From assembly GCA_035501735.1 (NCBI GenBank), contig DATJVR010000052.1:1-11926 (forward strand): a DNA stretch of 11,926 nucleotides, read 5' to 3'. Positions 6,667 through 11,926 of the stretch are shown here, piece by piece; the stretch's first letter is position 1, and each line of letters starts with the position of its first letter. Origin of the DNA: PNAI01 sp035501735 (GTDB lineage Bacteria > Pseudomonadota > Alphaproteobacteria > Rhizobiales > Xanthobacteraceae). The notes under the pieces are model-generated. The model worked only from the letters and a program-made list of their open reading frames with translations, made no database searches and had not been told where the DNA came from. Position numbers and translations under genes: made by a program.

Positions 6667-6695
6667 TTGGTATTTAATGAAATATTCCATAAACC
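6667..6695. promoter_or_regulatory. AT-rich dyad and possible promoter upstream of the DUF6580-like gene
   Basis: In an otherwise GC-rich setting, TATTT-AATG-AAATA (6671-6684) forms a short perfect dyad flanked by GG and TTCC. TTGGTA (6667-6672) is followed 17 bases later by TAAACC (6690-6695), a plausible but weak sigma70-like pair. This is the only AT-rich patch between the mod operon and the next gene, so it probably holds the promoter and perhaps an operator. I could not match it to a named Fur, Irr, Zur, FixK or ModE box. Confidence 0.35.
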
Positions 6696-6744
6696 CCCAC
6701 GCCATCATCAACTGGCTATGATGGAGCGAATTGAACTATTGTGG

Positions 6745-6778
6745 TGGTCGCAGGTTCTCCTTTTCGAGAGCGCGACCA
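6745..6778 (+). promoter_or_regulatory. Leader hairpin of the DUF6580-like gene
   Basis: TGGTCGC (6745-6751) and GCGACCA (6772-6778) form a perfect 7-bp stem; inside it TCTC (6756-6759) and GAGA (6766-6769) can add a second helix. The structure ends 29 bases before the ATG and abuts the 14-bp tandem duplication. It has the placement of an mRNA leader control element, but no known riboswitch consensus was recognised. Confidence 0.4.
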
Positions 6779-6805
6779 AACGAGGCAAGCGAAACGAGGC
6801 AAGCG
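6778..6805 (+). repeat. Exact 14-bp tandem duplication carrying two SD-like sites
   Basis: AAACGAGGCAAGCG occurs twice head to tail, at 6778-6791 and 6792-6805, with no mismatch. Each copy contains GAGG; the second (6796-6799) lies eight bases before the ATG at 6808 and is the likely functional Shine-Dalgarno, while the first is 22 bases upstream. The gain or loss of one copy would change leader length without touching the coding frame. Confidence 0.75.
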
Positions 6806-6807
6806 AG

Positions 6808-7380
6808 ATGAACGCAACTCAACCCAACACCGCCCGCGCGCCCGCGACGCTCCGGCAGGATCTGCTGCTGGTCGCATTCCTCATCGGCTTTGACGTGGCC
6901 ACGCGTCTTTTGGTGCACCTGCCGAACTTCTCTCCGGTGCTTGCAAGCGCGCTGTTCGCCGGGACCGCGCTTCGCTTCCGCTCGTTCGCCCCGATCGTGC
7001 CGATCGTCGCACTGTTGCTCAGCGATGCCGTCATCGGGTTCGACGACTGGCGCATCATGGCCGTCGTCTATGCCTCATTGGCCTTGCCGGCGCTCGTCGG
7101 AATCGGCGTACGGCGCTTCCGCGTTTCAATCGTGCTGGTGCCGACGGTGCTCGCGTGCTCGTTGTTTTTCTTCGCGACCACGAATTTTGCCGTATGGGCA
7201 TTCGACACCCTCTACACCGCCGACCTGGACGGGCTGATCAAGTGCTACATCGCGGCGCTGCCGTTCCTGAAAAATACCCTGGCCGGCGATTTGATCTGGG
7301 CTGCGGCCTTTTTCGGTGGCGCCTGGCTGGTGCAGACCACCCGCGCGCGCGTTCGCCTGCGCCGCCGCTTTGCCTCTTAG
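6808..7380 (+). CDS. Small polytopic membrane protein, DUF6580-like putative transporter
   Basis: The 190-residue protein has about six hydrophobic segments (roughly 19-36, 41-56, 60-77, 84-101, 107-125, 157-176) and a basic C-terminal tail (RARVRLRRR). Conserved-looking polar motifs sit at membrane edges: NFSPV at 40-44, SDAVIGFDDW at 72-81, TTNFAVW at 124-130 and LPFLKNTLAGD at 151-161. This pattern fits the uncharacterised DUF6580 group, which looks like the substrate-binding S component of energy-coupling-factor importers; the family call is from memory of the motifs and its ligand is unknown to me. ATG at 6808 is preferred over upstream in-frame starts from 6667, because those add a soluble, non-conserved stretch translated from the leader, while GAGG lies eight bases before 6808. 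It converges on the antiporter gene, 22 bases away. Confidence 0.72.
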   Translation: MNATQPNTARAPATLRQDLLLVAFLIGFDVATRLLVHLPNFSPVLASALFAGTALRFRSFAPIVPIVALLLSDAVIGFDDWRIMAVVYASLALPALVGIGVRRFRVSIVLVPTVLACSLFFFATTNFAVWAFDTLYTADLDGLIKCYIAALPFLKNTLAGDLIWAAAFFGGAWLVQTTRARVRLRRRFAS

Positions 7381-7402
7381 ACCGTTGTCCGGCTTTTGAA
7401 GC

Positions 7403-9175
7403 CTAGCTGCGCCACTTTGCGAGCAAAGCTTTGAGCTTTGCAATGATTGCGAGTTGCGGCGTCTCGGGCTCTTCGAGCCGAAGCCCGACGGTCACGAGCC
7501 GCCCTTTACTGAATGCGTGCGCCAGCAGCATGACGTCTCCGAGCTGCACCACGTCCCCTTCCCGCGCGTTGCGCCCGAGCTGTTCGACGAAGTAATCCGC
7601 CAGCGAGGTTCCGTAATTTTCCGTCTCGACCGGCAAGCCATAGATTTCCGCAAGCGCCCCGAGCGTCGCTTCGCCGGAAAGGAAAAAATCGCCGGCCAGG
7701 CGCGCATCCGGCAGCATCGACGGCGGCATGTCGACGAAGAAGCGATCGAGCGCCTGCGCCCGCTCTGGCGCCGCGAGAAAATAGACGTGATCGCCCTCGC
7801 GCACTGCGCCCGCCTCCTCCGGCGTGTGCACGCGCTCGTCGCGCACGACCAGGGTGAGCTTTGCCCACGACGGCGCGATACCATGGCGAAGATACGGGCT
7901 CGTTGCGACCACCGGATAGCCGATCAATTCCTGCGTCAACTGGCCGGGCAAATCGAGCTCGCTGCGGTGAGCGGAGACCGCGGCCTGCGGCATCGCCATG
8001 CGCAGGCGCCGCGCGGCGATCGAAATCGTCCAGCCTTGCACCAGCAGCGAAATCAAAACCACCACGAAGCCGACGTCGAAGAAAATCTGCGCCCGTTCGT
8101 ATTTCACCAGCAGTGGAATCGATGCGAGAAAAATGCTTACCGCGCCGCGCAATCCGACCCAGGAAATGAACGTCTTTTCCCGCATGCTGAAGCGAAACGG
8201 CGCCAGGCACAGGAACACCGCGGCGGGTCGCGCAACAAACATCAGCATGAATGCGACCGCCAGCGCCGGCAGCAGGCGATCCGGCAGACTATTCGGCCAA
8301 ACCAGAAGACCGAGCAGCACGAACATGGCGATCTGCGCGAGCCACGTGGCGGCATCGAGAAAGGCAATGAGCGTGGAATGCGCGCGGGTGGCGCGATTGC
8401 CGACCACGAGGCCGGCGAGATAGACCGCAAGAAAACCCGAGCCATGCAGCGTCTGTGTGATTCCGAAGGTGACCAACGCTCCGGCTGCGACAAACGGTGC
8501 GTGCAAACCCTGCGGCAGGTCGAGCCGGTTGAGCACGAGCACCATCGCCCCACCGCCCAGCGCACCGATAGCGCCGCCAAGCGCCGCCTCGCGCAGCAAC
8601 AGGATGGCGACGTCCTGCCACGGCTTCTGGCCGATCAGCAGCATCTCGACCAGCACGATGGTCAGGAAAATCGCAAATGGATCGTTGGTCGCAGATTCCA
8701 CTTCGAGCGTGGCATTCACCCGCGGCCTCAATCTTAAGCCCCGCGCATGCAACAGGAAGAACACAGCCGCGGCGTCTGTCGAAGCGACTACGGCCCCAAC
8801 CAGCAGAGCCTCGAGCGGATTGAGCTTGAGCGCCCACCACGCCATTGGCGCGGTCAGCGCGGCAGTAATCAACACGCCGAGCGTCGCCAAGAGCCCAGCC
8901 GGTCCCACAACGCTGCGAAATGTCGCAAGCCGCGTACGAAGGCCGCCGTCAAACAAGATAAGCCCAAGCGCCACCGAACCGACAATATAGGCGGACCGCA
9001 CATCGTCGAACTTAATCCCACCCGGGCCGGATTCGCCCGCGAGCATGCCGACGATCAAGAACGCCAGCAGCAACGGCGCGCCAAACCGCAGCGCAATCAG
9101 GCTCGACATGATGCCGGCCAGCACCAAAAGCGCGCCGAGCAGGATGACGATATTGACCGAGTCGAGTGACGCCAT
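7403..9175 (-). CDS. nhaP2: K+/H+ antiporter of the NhaP2/CvrA type (CPA1 family)
   Basis: The 590-residue inner-membrane protein would exchange K+ (or Na+) for H+ in ion and pH homeostasis. The N-terminal 400 residues form about 12-13 hydrophobic spans with the CPA1 core motifs STDAAAVF at 132-139, ESATNDP at 160-166 (the Asn164-Asp165 ion-binding pair) and WVGLRGAVSI at 339-348. A TrkA-C/RCK_C-like cytosolic domain follows at about 408-468, and a CorC/HlyC-like domain at about 493-568, the same order as E. coli NhaP2. The start at 9175 aligns MASLDSVNIVILLGA with the family N-terminus and follows AAAAGGAGA (complement of 9188-9196), although the spacing is long at about 13 bases; an in-frame GTG at 9211 would add 12 residues but has no SD. 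It lies 117 bases downstream of the BKACE gene on the same strand. Confidence 0.93.
   Translation of the reverse strand: MASLDSVNIVILLGALLVLAGIMSSLIALRFGAPLLLAFLIVGMLAGESGPGGIKFDDVRSAYIVGSVALGLILFDGGLRTRLATFRSVVGPAGLLATLGVLITAALTAPMAWWALKLNPLEALLVGAVVASTDAAAVFFLLHARGLRLRPRVNATLEVESATNDPFAIFLTIVLVEMLLIGQKPWQDVAILLLREAALGGAIGALGGGAMVLVLNRLDLPQGLHAPFVAAGALVTFGITQTLHGSGFLAVYLAGLVVGNRATRAHSTLIAFLDAATWLAQIAMFVLLGLLVWPNSLPDRLLPALAVAFMLMFVARPAAVFLCLAPFRFSMREKTFISWVGLRGAVSIFLASIPLLVKYERAQIFFDVGFVVVLISLLVQGWTISIAARRLRMAMPQAAVSAHRSELDLPGQLTQELIGYPVVATSPYLRHGIAPSWAKLTLVVRDERVHTPEEAGAVREGDHVYFLAAPERAQALDRFFVDMPPSMLPDARLAGDFFLSGEATLGALAEIYGLPVETENYGTSLADYFVEQLGRNAREGDVVQLGDVMLLAHAFSKGRLVTVGLRLEEPETPQLAIIAKLKALLAKWRS
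7423..7441. terminator. Short perfect hairpin at the convergent gene ends
   Basis: GCAAAGCT (7423-7430) and AGCTTTGC (7434-7441) form an 8-bp perfect stem with a 3-base loop, inside the last codons of the antiporter gene and 43 bases after the stop of the DUF6580-like gene. Only 22 bases separate the two convergent stops, so a terminator for the plus-strand gene would have to lie here. There is no T-run after it, so this is a possible site only. Confidence 0.3.
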
Positions 9176-9292
9176 GCGTGATGCGAATCTCCTTTTCCAT
9201 TGGAGAGCCACACGAAATCAACGGCAACGGAAATAAACGCGTTATATCGTCATACGCATTGCGCAGTGCGGGGCGCTCAATCGATCAAGGCG
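9176..9292 (-). promoter_or_regulatory. Spacer between the BKACE gene and the antiporter gene
   Basis: These 117 bases separate two minus-strand genes and are long enough to hold a promoter for the antiporter. Read on the minus strand there is a TATAAC hexamer (complement of 9243-9248) about 70 bases before the start codon, but the region 17 bases upstream (GCACTG) is a poor -35 box. AAAAGGAGA (9188-9196) is the likely ribosome-binding site. No terminator hairpin after the BKACE gene was seen, so read-through from it is possible. Confidence 0.3.
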
Positions 9293-10228
9293 TTAGAACG
9301 CGACCTTGTCACCCCCCTTGAGCGCGAGGATGTCGCGCGCGTCGTCAGAGGTCGCAACCTCCAGGCCAAAACCTTCGATGATCTGCCGCGCCTGCTTGAC
9401 CTGCTGCGCATTCGACTCGGCGAGTTTGCCGGGGCCGATCCATAGCGAATCCTCCAGCCCCACGCGCAGGTTGCCGCCCATCGCCACCGCCATGGCTCCG
9501 ATCGTCATTTGCGCCCGACCCGCGCCCAGCACCGACCAGCGATAATTCTCGCGGCCGAGCAGACGATCCGCGGTCCGCCGCATGTGGATGACATCCTCGG
9601 GATGCGTGCCGATGCCGCCGAGAATTCCGAACACCGACTGCACGAACAGCGGCGGCTTGACGAGGCCGCGCTCAAGAAAATGCGCGAGGTTGTAGAGATG
9701 CCCGATGTCGTAGCATTCGAACTCGAAGCGCGTGCCGTTGTCGGCGCAGGTGCGCAGCACGTATTCGATGTCCTTGAAGGTGTTGCGGAACACGAGATCG
9801 CGCGTGCCTTCCAGATAAGGCTGCTCCCAGTCGTGCTTGAACTCCTTGTAGCGGCCGAGCATGGGATAGAGCGCGAAATTCATCGAGCCCATGTTGAGGC
9901 TCGCCACCTCGGGCTTGAGCGTCGACGCCGGCATTGCGCGCGCCTCGACCCGCATGGTCGGCGCGCCGCCCGAGGTGAGGTTGATCACCACGTTGCAGCG
10001 CTGCTTGATGCGCGGCACGAACTTCATGAAGGCATCGGGCGACTGGTCGGGCCGCCCGGTCTCCGGGTTGCGCGCGTGCAGGTGCACGATCGCGGCGCCG
10101 GCCTCGGCGGCGCCGATCGCCGACTCGGCGATCTGGTCGGGCGTGATCGGCAGATGCGGCGACATGCTCGGCGTGTGGATCGAGCCGGTGATCGCGCAGG
10201 TGATGACGACCTTGTTCTTCGTAGCCAT
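9293..10228 (-). CDS. BKACE family (DUF849) beta-keto acid cleavage enzyme
   Basis: The 311-residue TIM-barrel protein belongs to the 3-keto-5-aminohexanoate cleavage enzyme family. These zinc enzymes condense a beta-keto acid with acetyl-CoA to give acetoacetate and a new CoA ester. The metal site motif HLHAR is at 49-53 (His49 and His51), and the third ligand is probably Glu259 in RVGLEDS. The family segments CAITGSIHTPSMSPHLPIT (11-29), NLTSGG (83-88), NMGSMNF (112-118), EFECYDIGHLYN (169-180) and GILGGIGTHPED (201-212) are all present. The ATG at 10228 starts at the conserved MATKNKVVITCAITG; the frame stays open for another 74 codons upstream, but that extension is Arg-rich and unlike the family. 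Possible SDs are AAAGGGA (complement of 10241-10247) or GAGGAA further upstream. The substrate cannot be assigned. Confidence 0.92.
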   Translation of the reverse strand: MATKNKVVITCAITGSIHTPSMSPHLPITPDQIAESAIGAAEAGAAIVHLHARNPETGRPDQSPDAFMKFVPRIKQRCNVVINLTSGGAPTMRVEARAMPASTLKPEVASLNMGSMNFALYPMLGRYKEFKHDWEQPYLEGTRDLVFRNTFKDIEYVLRTCADNGTRFEFECYDIGHLYNLAHFLERGLVKPPLFVQSVFGILGGIGTHPEDVIHMRRTADRLLGRENYRWSVLGAGRAQMTIGAMAVAMGGNLRVGLEDSLWIGPGKLAESNAQQVKQARQIIEGFGLEVATSDDARDILALKGGDKVAF

Positions 10229-10551
10229 TGTGTTCTGGAATCCCTTTGAGCGTTCCTCGCCCTGACGCAGTCGATCCCGGTTCATGCGGGCCCGCGCCGA
10301 GTGGGCCGGCATCCTAGCGCATGTCCCGGCGCAGTGGACACCGGTTCGCCGACAGGGACATGCGCCAACGCGCTGACCCCGTCGGATCGAGGTCGACGAT
10401 CCCGCGCCGCCCCGGGCTCGGGGGGCCGGCCGTGTCCCGAACCGGGGCAAAACAATCGGGAAAAATTCTTTGAACCTCCCTCAGGGTCGCTGCGACTACC
10501 GTTCATCCCGGCCAACACGGCCCCCCACGCAAATCCTCAAGGAAGACCCCC
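10229..10551. other. 323-bp divergent non-coding region rich in dyads
   Basis: No credible gene is seen between the BKACE gene and the small exported protein. The region holds a GCGGGCCCGC palindrome at 10286-10295, the long dyad described separately at 10317-10365, GGATCG/CGATCC arms at 10384-10389 and 10397-10402, and TCCCGA/TCGGGA arms at 10435-10440 and 10456-10461 followed by an A-rich run. The Shine-Dalgarno AAGGAAG at 10539-10545 serves the downstream gene. No -35/-10 pair was convincing; an EcfG-type GGAAC-N16-CGTT was looked for and not found in register. Confidence 0.4.
10317..10365. repeat. Perfect 11-bp inverted repeat with 27-base spacer
   Basis: GCGCATGTCCC (10317-10327) is exactly mirrored by GGGACATGCGC (10355-10365). 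Inside the spacer GGCG (10328-10331) and CGCC (10347-10350) can extend the foldback. The element lies about 90 bases upstream of the BKACE start, oriented across a divergent promoter region. It may be an operator, a cruciform or one copy of a dispersed intergenic repeat; the core around GGACACCGG looks like repeats I have seen in related genomes, but this cannot be verified here. Confidence 0.6.
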
Positions 10552-10797
10552 ATGAAGACCAAGATTGCTGCCGCCCTCATCGCCGCGCTCACCATCGGCA
10601 CCGTTGCGGTGTCGGGCACCACCCAGGCTCAGGCCCATCACTGGCATGGTGGTGGTTGGGGTTGGGGCGGCGTCGGCCTCGGCCTCGCCATCGGTGCGGC
10701 GGCTGCGAGCAACTACTACGCCGCCGACTGCTACCTGTCCCCGCGCTACGACCGCTTCGGCAACGTCATCCGCTACGTGAAGGTCTGCAACTACTGA
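10552..10797 (+). CDS. Small exported Gly/Trp-rich protein of unknown function
   Basis: The 81-residue product has a textbook Sec signal peptide (Lys2, Lys4, hydrophobic core about 6-20, cleavage after AQA at 26-28), leaving a mature protein of about 53 residues. The mature part begins HHWHGGGWGWGG, then a small hydrophobic Gly/Ala stretch (41-53), then an aromatic C-terminus with CYLSPRYDRFGNVIRYVKVCNY, which contains the only two cysteines (60 and 79) and could form one disulfide. Similar small exported proteins, often loosely labelled sulfur globule protein precursors, are common in rhizobial relatives; no function is established. AAGGAAG at 10539-10545, six bases before the ATG, and the coherent signal peptide make it a real gene. 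The His/Trp-rich N-terminus could bind metal, which is speculation. Confidence 0.82.
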   Translation: MKTKIAAALIAALTIGTVAVSGTTQAQAHHWHGGGWGWGGVGLGLAIGAAAASNYYAADCYLSPRYDRFGNVIRYVKVCNY

Positions 10798-10805
10798 TAC
10801 CGATA

Positions 10806-10826
10806 CTGAGGCCTCCCCCGCCTCAG
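10806..10826 (+). terminator. Stem-loop just after the small exported protein gene
   Basis: CTGAGGC (10806-10812) and GCCTCAG (10820-10826) form a perfect 7-bp stem with a C-rich 7-base loop, nine bases after the TGA at 10795-10797. It lacks a following T-run, so it may be a 3'-end stabiliser or a weak terminator acting together with the stronger hairpin about 50 bases downstream. Confidence 0.5.
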
Positions 10827-10875
10827 ACCAGTCGAACGGCGCGTGCGCCCCCATCCACCCCGCGCCGTTTCGATC

Positions 10876-10917
10876 GACCCGCTCGACGGTCCCCCCGTCG
10901 GGCGGGTCGTATATTTT
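10876..10917 (+). terminator. Strong hairpin followed by a T-rich stretch
   Basis: GACCCGC (10876-10882) pairs with GCGGGTC (10902-10908), and CGACGG (10884-10889) pairs with CCGTCG (10895-10900). The intervening T10883 and G10901 can wobble-pair, giving a nearly continuous 14-bp stem with a TCCCC loop. The bases after it read GTATATTTT, an acceptable U-rich tail. This is the best intrinsic-terminator candidate of the window, acting on the small exported protein transcript or as an attenuator ahead of the dehydratase. Confidence 0.65.
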
Positions 10918-10946
10918 GCGCATGCCCGCGATCCACGCATTCGCAG

Positions 10947-10978
10947 TTGACAGAAGCGACCCCCTGACCGAGCAATAG
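10947..10978 (+). promoter_or_regulatory. Possible promoter of the dehydratase gene
   Basis: A perfect TTGACA -35 hexamer lies at 10947-10952, 90 bases before the dehydratase ATG and directly after the strong terminator. No good -10 hexamer follows at 17 bases; the nearest AT-containing run is CAATAG at 10973-10978, with a 20-base spacer. Position supports a promoter, but the -10 element is weak. Confidence 0.35.
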
Positions 10979-10993
10979 CCCCGTTCCCGTCAT

Positions 10994-11026
10994 CCTCCGC
11001 TCGTGCGGAGGCGACGCGAAAATTTT
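10994..11026 (+). promoter_or_regulatory. Leader hairpin ahead of the dehydratase gene
   Basis: CCTCCGC (10994-11000) and GCGGAGG (11005-11011) form a perfect 7-bp stem with a TCGT loop, followed eight bases later by AAAATTTT (11019-11026) and CTT. If transcription starts near 10980, this lies in the 5' leader, 31 bases before the ATG, and could act as an attenuator or an mRNA-stability element. Confidence 0.4.
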
Positions 11027-11042
11027 CTTGCGGGGTAGTTCG

Positions 11043-11926
11043 ATGAAGCGTGGTCTGCGGTCCCGTCTGGCGCAATACGGCGACGAGGACTTCGCGTTCT
11101 TCCTGCGGCGCGGCTTTCTCAAAGGCGCGGGCTACACCGACGACGCGCTCGACCGCCCGATCGTCGGCGTGCTGTCGACCGCATCCGATTTCAATCCCTG
11201 CCACCGCACCGCGCCGCAGCTCGCCGAGGCGATCGCGCGCGGCGTGCGGCTCGCCGGCGGCCTGCCGTTCGTCTTTCCCACCATCTCGCTGCACGAGGCG
11301 TTCTCCTACCCGAGCTCGATGCTGCTGCGGAACCTGATGTCGATGGACGTCGAGGAGATGCTCAAGGCGTTGCCGCTCGATTCGGCCGTGGTGATCGGCG
11401 GCTGCGACAAGACGATTCCCGCCGAGGTCATGGGCGCCGTCTCCGCCGACATGCCGACGATCGTGCTGCCGGTCGGCTCGATGCTGGCGGGCCGCCACGA
11501 AGGCGTCCGGCTCGGCGCCTGCACCGACTGCCGCCGCCTGTGGGCCGCCTATCGGGCCGGATCGCTCGACGAGGTCGAGCTCGGCCGCGCCCACGATCAG
11601 CTGATGCCGACCGCCGGCACCTGCATGGTGATGGGCACCGCCTCCACCATGGCGACGATTGCCGAGACGCTCGGCTTCACGCTGCCCGGCGCCTCGACCG
11701 CGCCGGCGGTGTCGTCCGACCGCATCCGCCTCGCCGAGGCGACCGGCAAGCGCGCGGTCGAGATGGCGGTCGCGGGCAGCCCGACGCCGCGCCAGATCAT
11801 GACCAAGACCGCGCTGCGCAACGCCTCGGTGGTGCTGCAGGCGATCTGCGGCTCGACCAACGCGCTGGTGCATCTCGCCGCGATGGCGGGCCGCGCCGGG
11901 CTTTCGTTCGATCTCCAGGAATTCGA
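11043..11926 (+). CDS. IlvD/Edd family dehydratase, sugar-acid type, N-terminal half
   Basis: The gene runs off the window end after 294 codons; family members are about 570-600 residues. Enzymes of this family use an Fe-S cluster and Mg2+ to dehydrate dihydroxy acids or sugar acids to 2-keto acids. The cluster cysteines are visible as SDFNPCH (Cys53), GGCDKTIPA (Cys121) and AGTCMVMGTAS (Cys194); CDK also carries the Mg-binding Asp122 and the lysine expected to be carbamylated, Lys123. The N-terminus (LRSRLAQYGDEDFAFFLRRG, then FLKGAGY) resembles L-arabinonate/D-xylonate dehydratases more than the branched-chain-biosynthetic IlvD, so sugar-acid catabolism is my inference. Downstream motifs GACTDCRRLW (158-167) and CGSTNALVHLAAMAG are intact. 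The ATG at 11043 is preceded by a poor SD (CGGGGTAG at 11031-11038). Confidence 0.88.
   Translation, partial: MKRGLRSRLAQYGDEDFAFFLRRGFLKGAGYTDDALDRPIVGVLSTASDFNPCHRTAPQLAEAIARGVRLAGGLPFVFPTISLHEAFSYPSSMLLRNLMSMDVEEMLKALPLDSAVVIGGCDKTIPAEVMGAVSADMPTIVLPVGSMLAGRHEGVRLGACTDCRRLWAAYRAGSLDEVELGRAHDQLMPTAGTCMVMGTASTMATIAETLGFTLPGASTAPAVSSDRIRLAEATGKRAVEMAVAGSPTPRQIMTKTALRNASVVLQAICGSTNALVHLAAMAGRAGLSFDLQEF

Noticed and set aside
6643..6807. Cobalamin riboswitch before the DUF6580-like gene
   Set aside because: Suggested by the BtuF-like neighbour, but the conserved B12-box GCCACTG and the core elements are not present and the leader is too short.
7454..8737. 427-codon open frame antisense to the antiporter
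   Set aside because: Composition is Arg/His/Gln-rich, typical of the complement of a high-GC gene, with no domain or SD; the minus-strand antiporter with clear motifs explains the region.
9509..10249. 246-codon plus-strand frame antisense to the BKACE gene
   Set aside because: It has shadow composition (Arg/His/Val/Asp repeats from complementary GC-rich codons) and covers conserved enzyme motifs on the other strand.
10229..10450. 74-codon upstream extension of the BKACE frame
   Set aside because: It is Arg/Cys/Pro-rich GC-driven open frame without family similarity; the conserved N-terminus starts at 10228.
1..11926. CRISPR arrays, tRNA or rRNA genes, IS elements, phage or toxin-antitoxin genes
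   Set aside because: No regularly spaced repeats, tRNA-like cloverleaf, transposase motif or small paired toxin-antitoxin genes were seen in either strand.

Overview
This window looks like the chromosome of a GC-rich alphaproteobacterium, most likely of the order Hyphomicrobiales (Bradyrhizobium / Rhodopseudomonas / Xanthobacteraceae side). The evidence is strongly GC-biased third codon positions, a dispersed palindromic element of the kind common in those genomes (198-301), and gene families typical of them (DUF849/BKACE enzymes, GMC oxidoreductases, IlvD/Edd dehydratases, tiny Gly/Trp-rich exported proteins). No phage, insertion sequence, CRISPR array, tRNA or rRNA is visible.

Layout. The 3' end of lepA (1-178, +) is followed by a double stem-loop repeat and then a Rid-family (YjgF/UK114) gene on the minus strand (325-717) whose usual catalytic arginine is a serine. 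A divergent intergenic region separates it from a penicillin-insensitive murein endopeptidase, mepA (820-1773, +). mepA converges on a GMC-family oxidoreductase (1770-3401, -), and the two genes share one CTAG palindrome as both stop codons. A 187-bp gap leads into a molybdate ABC transporter operon on the plus strand: modA (3589-4383), modB (4435-5127, GTG start after a hairpin) and modC (5117-5815, short, without the C-terminal molybdate-binding domain). Five bases after modC is a BtuF/TroA-type binding protein (5821-6642) that has no signal peptide. A compact stem-loop overlaps its stop codon.

After a structured leader that includes an exact 14-bp tandem duplication carrying the Shine-Dalgarno-like sequence comes a small polytopic membrane protein resembling the DUF6580 group (6808-7380, +). 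It converges on an NhaP2/CvrA-type K+/H+ antiporter (7403-9175, -), which lies downstream of a BKACE (DUF849, beta-keto acid cleavage) gene on the same strand (9293-10228, -). A 323-bp non-coding divergent region rich in dyads follows. It leads to an 81-residue exported Gly/Trp-rich protein (10552-10797, +), two candidate terminators, and the first 294 codons of an IlvD/Edd dehydratase of the sugar-acid type (11043 to the window end, +).

How the genes work together. The clearest functional unit is modABC plus its fourth gene: ModA would capture molybdate in the periplasm, ModB and ModC would import it, and the leaderless class III binding protein would be a cytosolic partner or an unrelated tetrapyrrole/metal-chelate binder. 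The DUF6580-like membrane protein just downstream may be another small-molecule importer, so the segment 3589-7380 is the best candidate here for an uncharacterised cofactor or metal uptake module. The BKACE and dehydratase genes suggest carbon-acid catabolism, but their substrates cannot be read from sequence. Overall most of the window is ordinary core or accessory metabolism. The oddities are regulatory structures and departures from family norms (Arg-less Rid, short ModC, leaderless binding protein), not an obvious new defence or mobile system.
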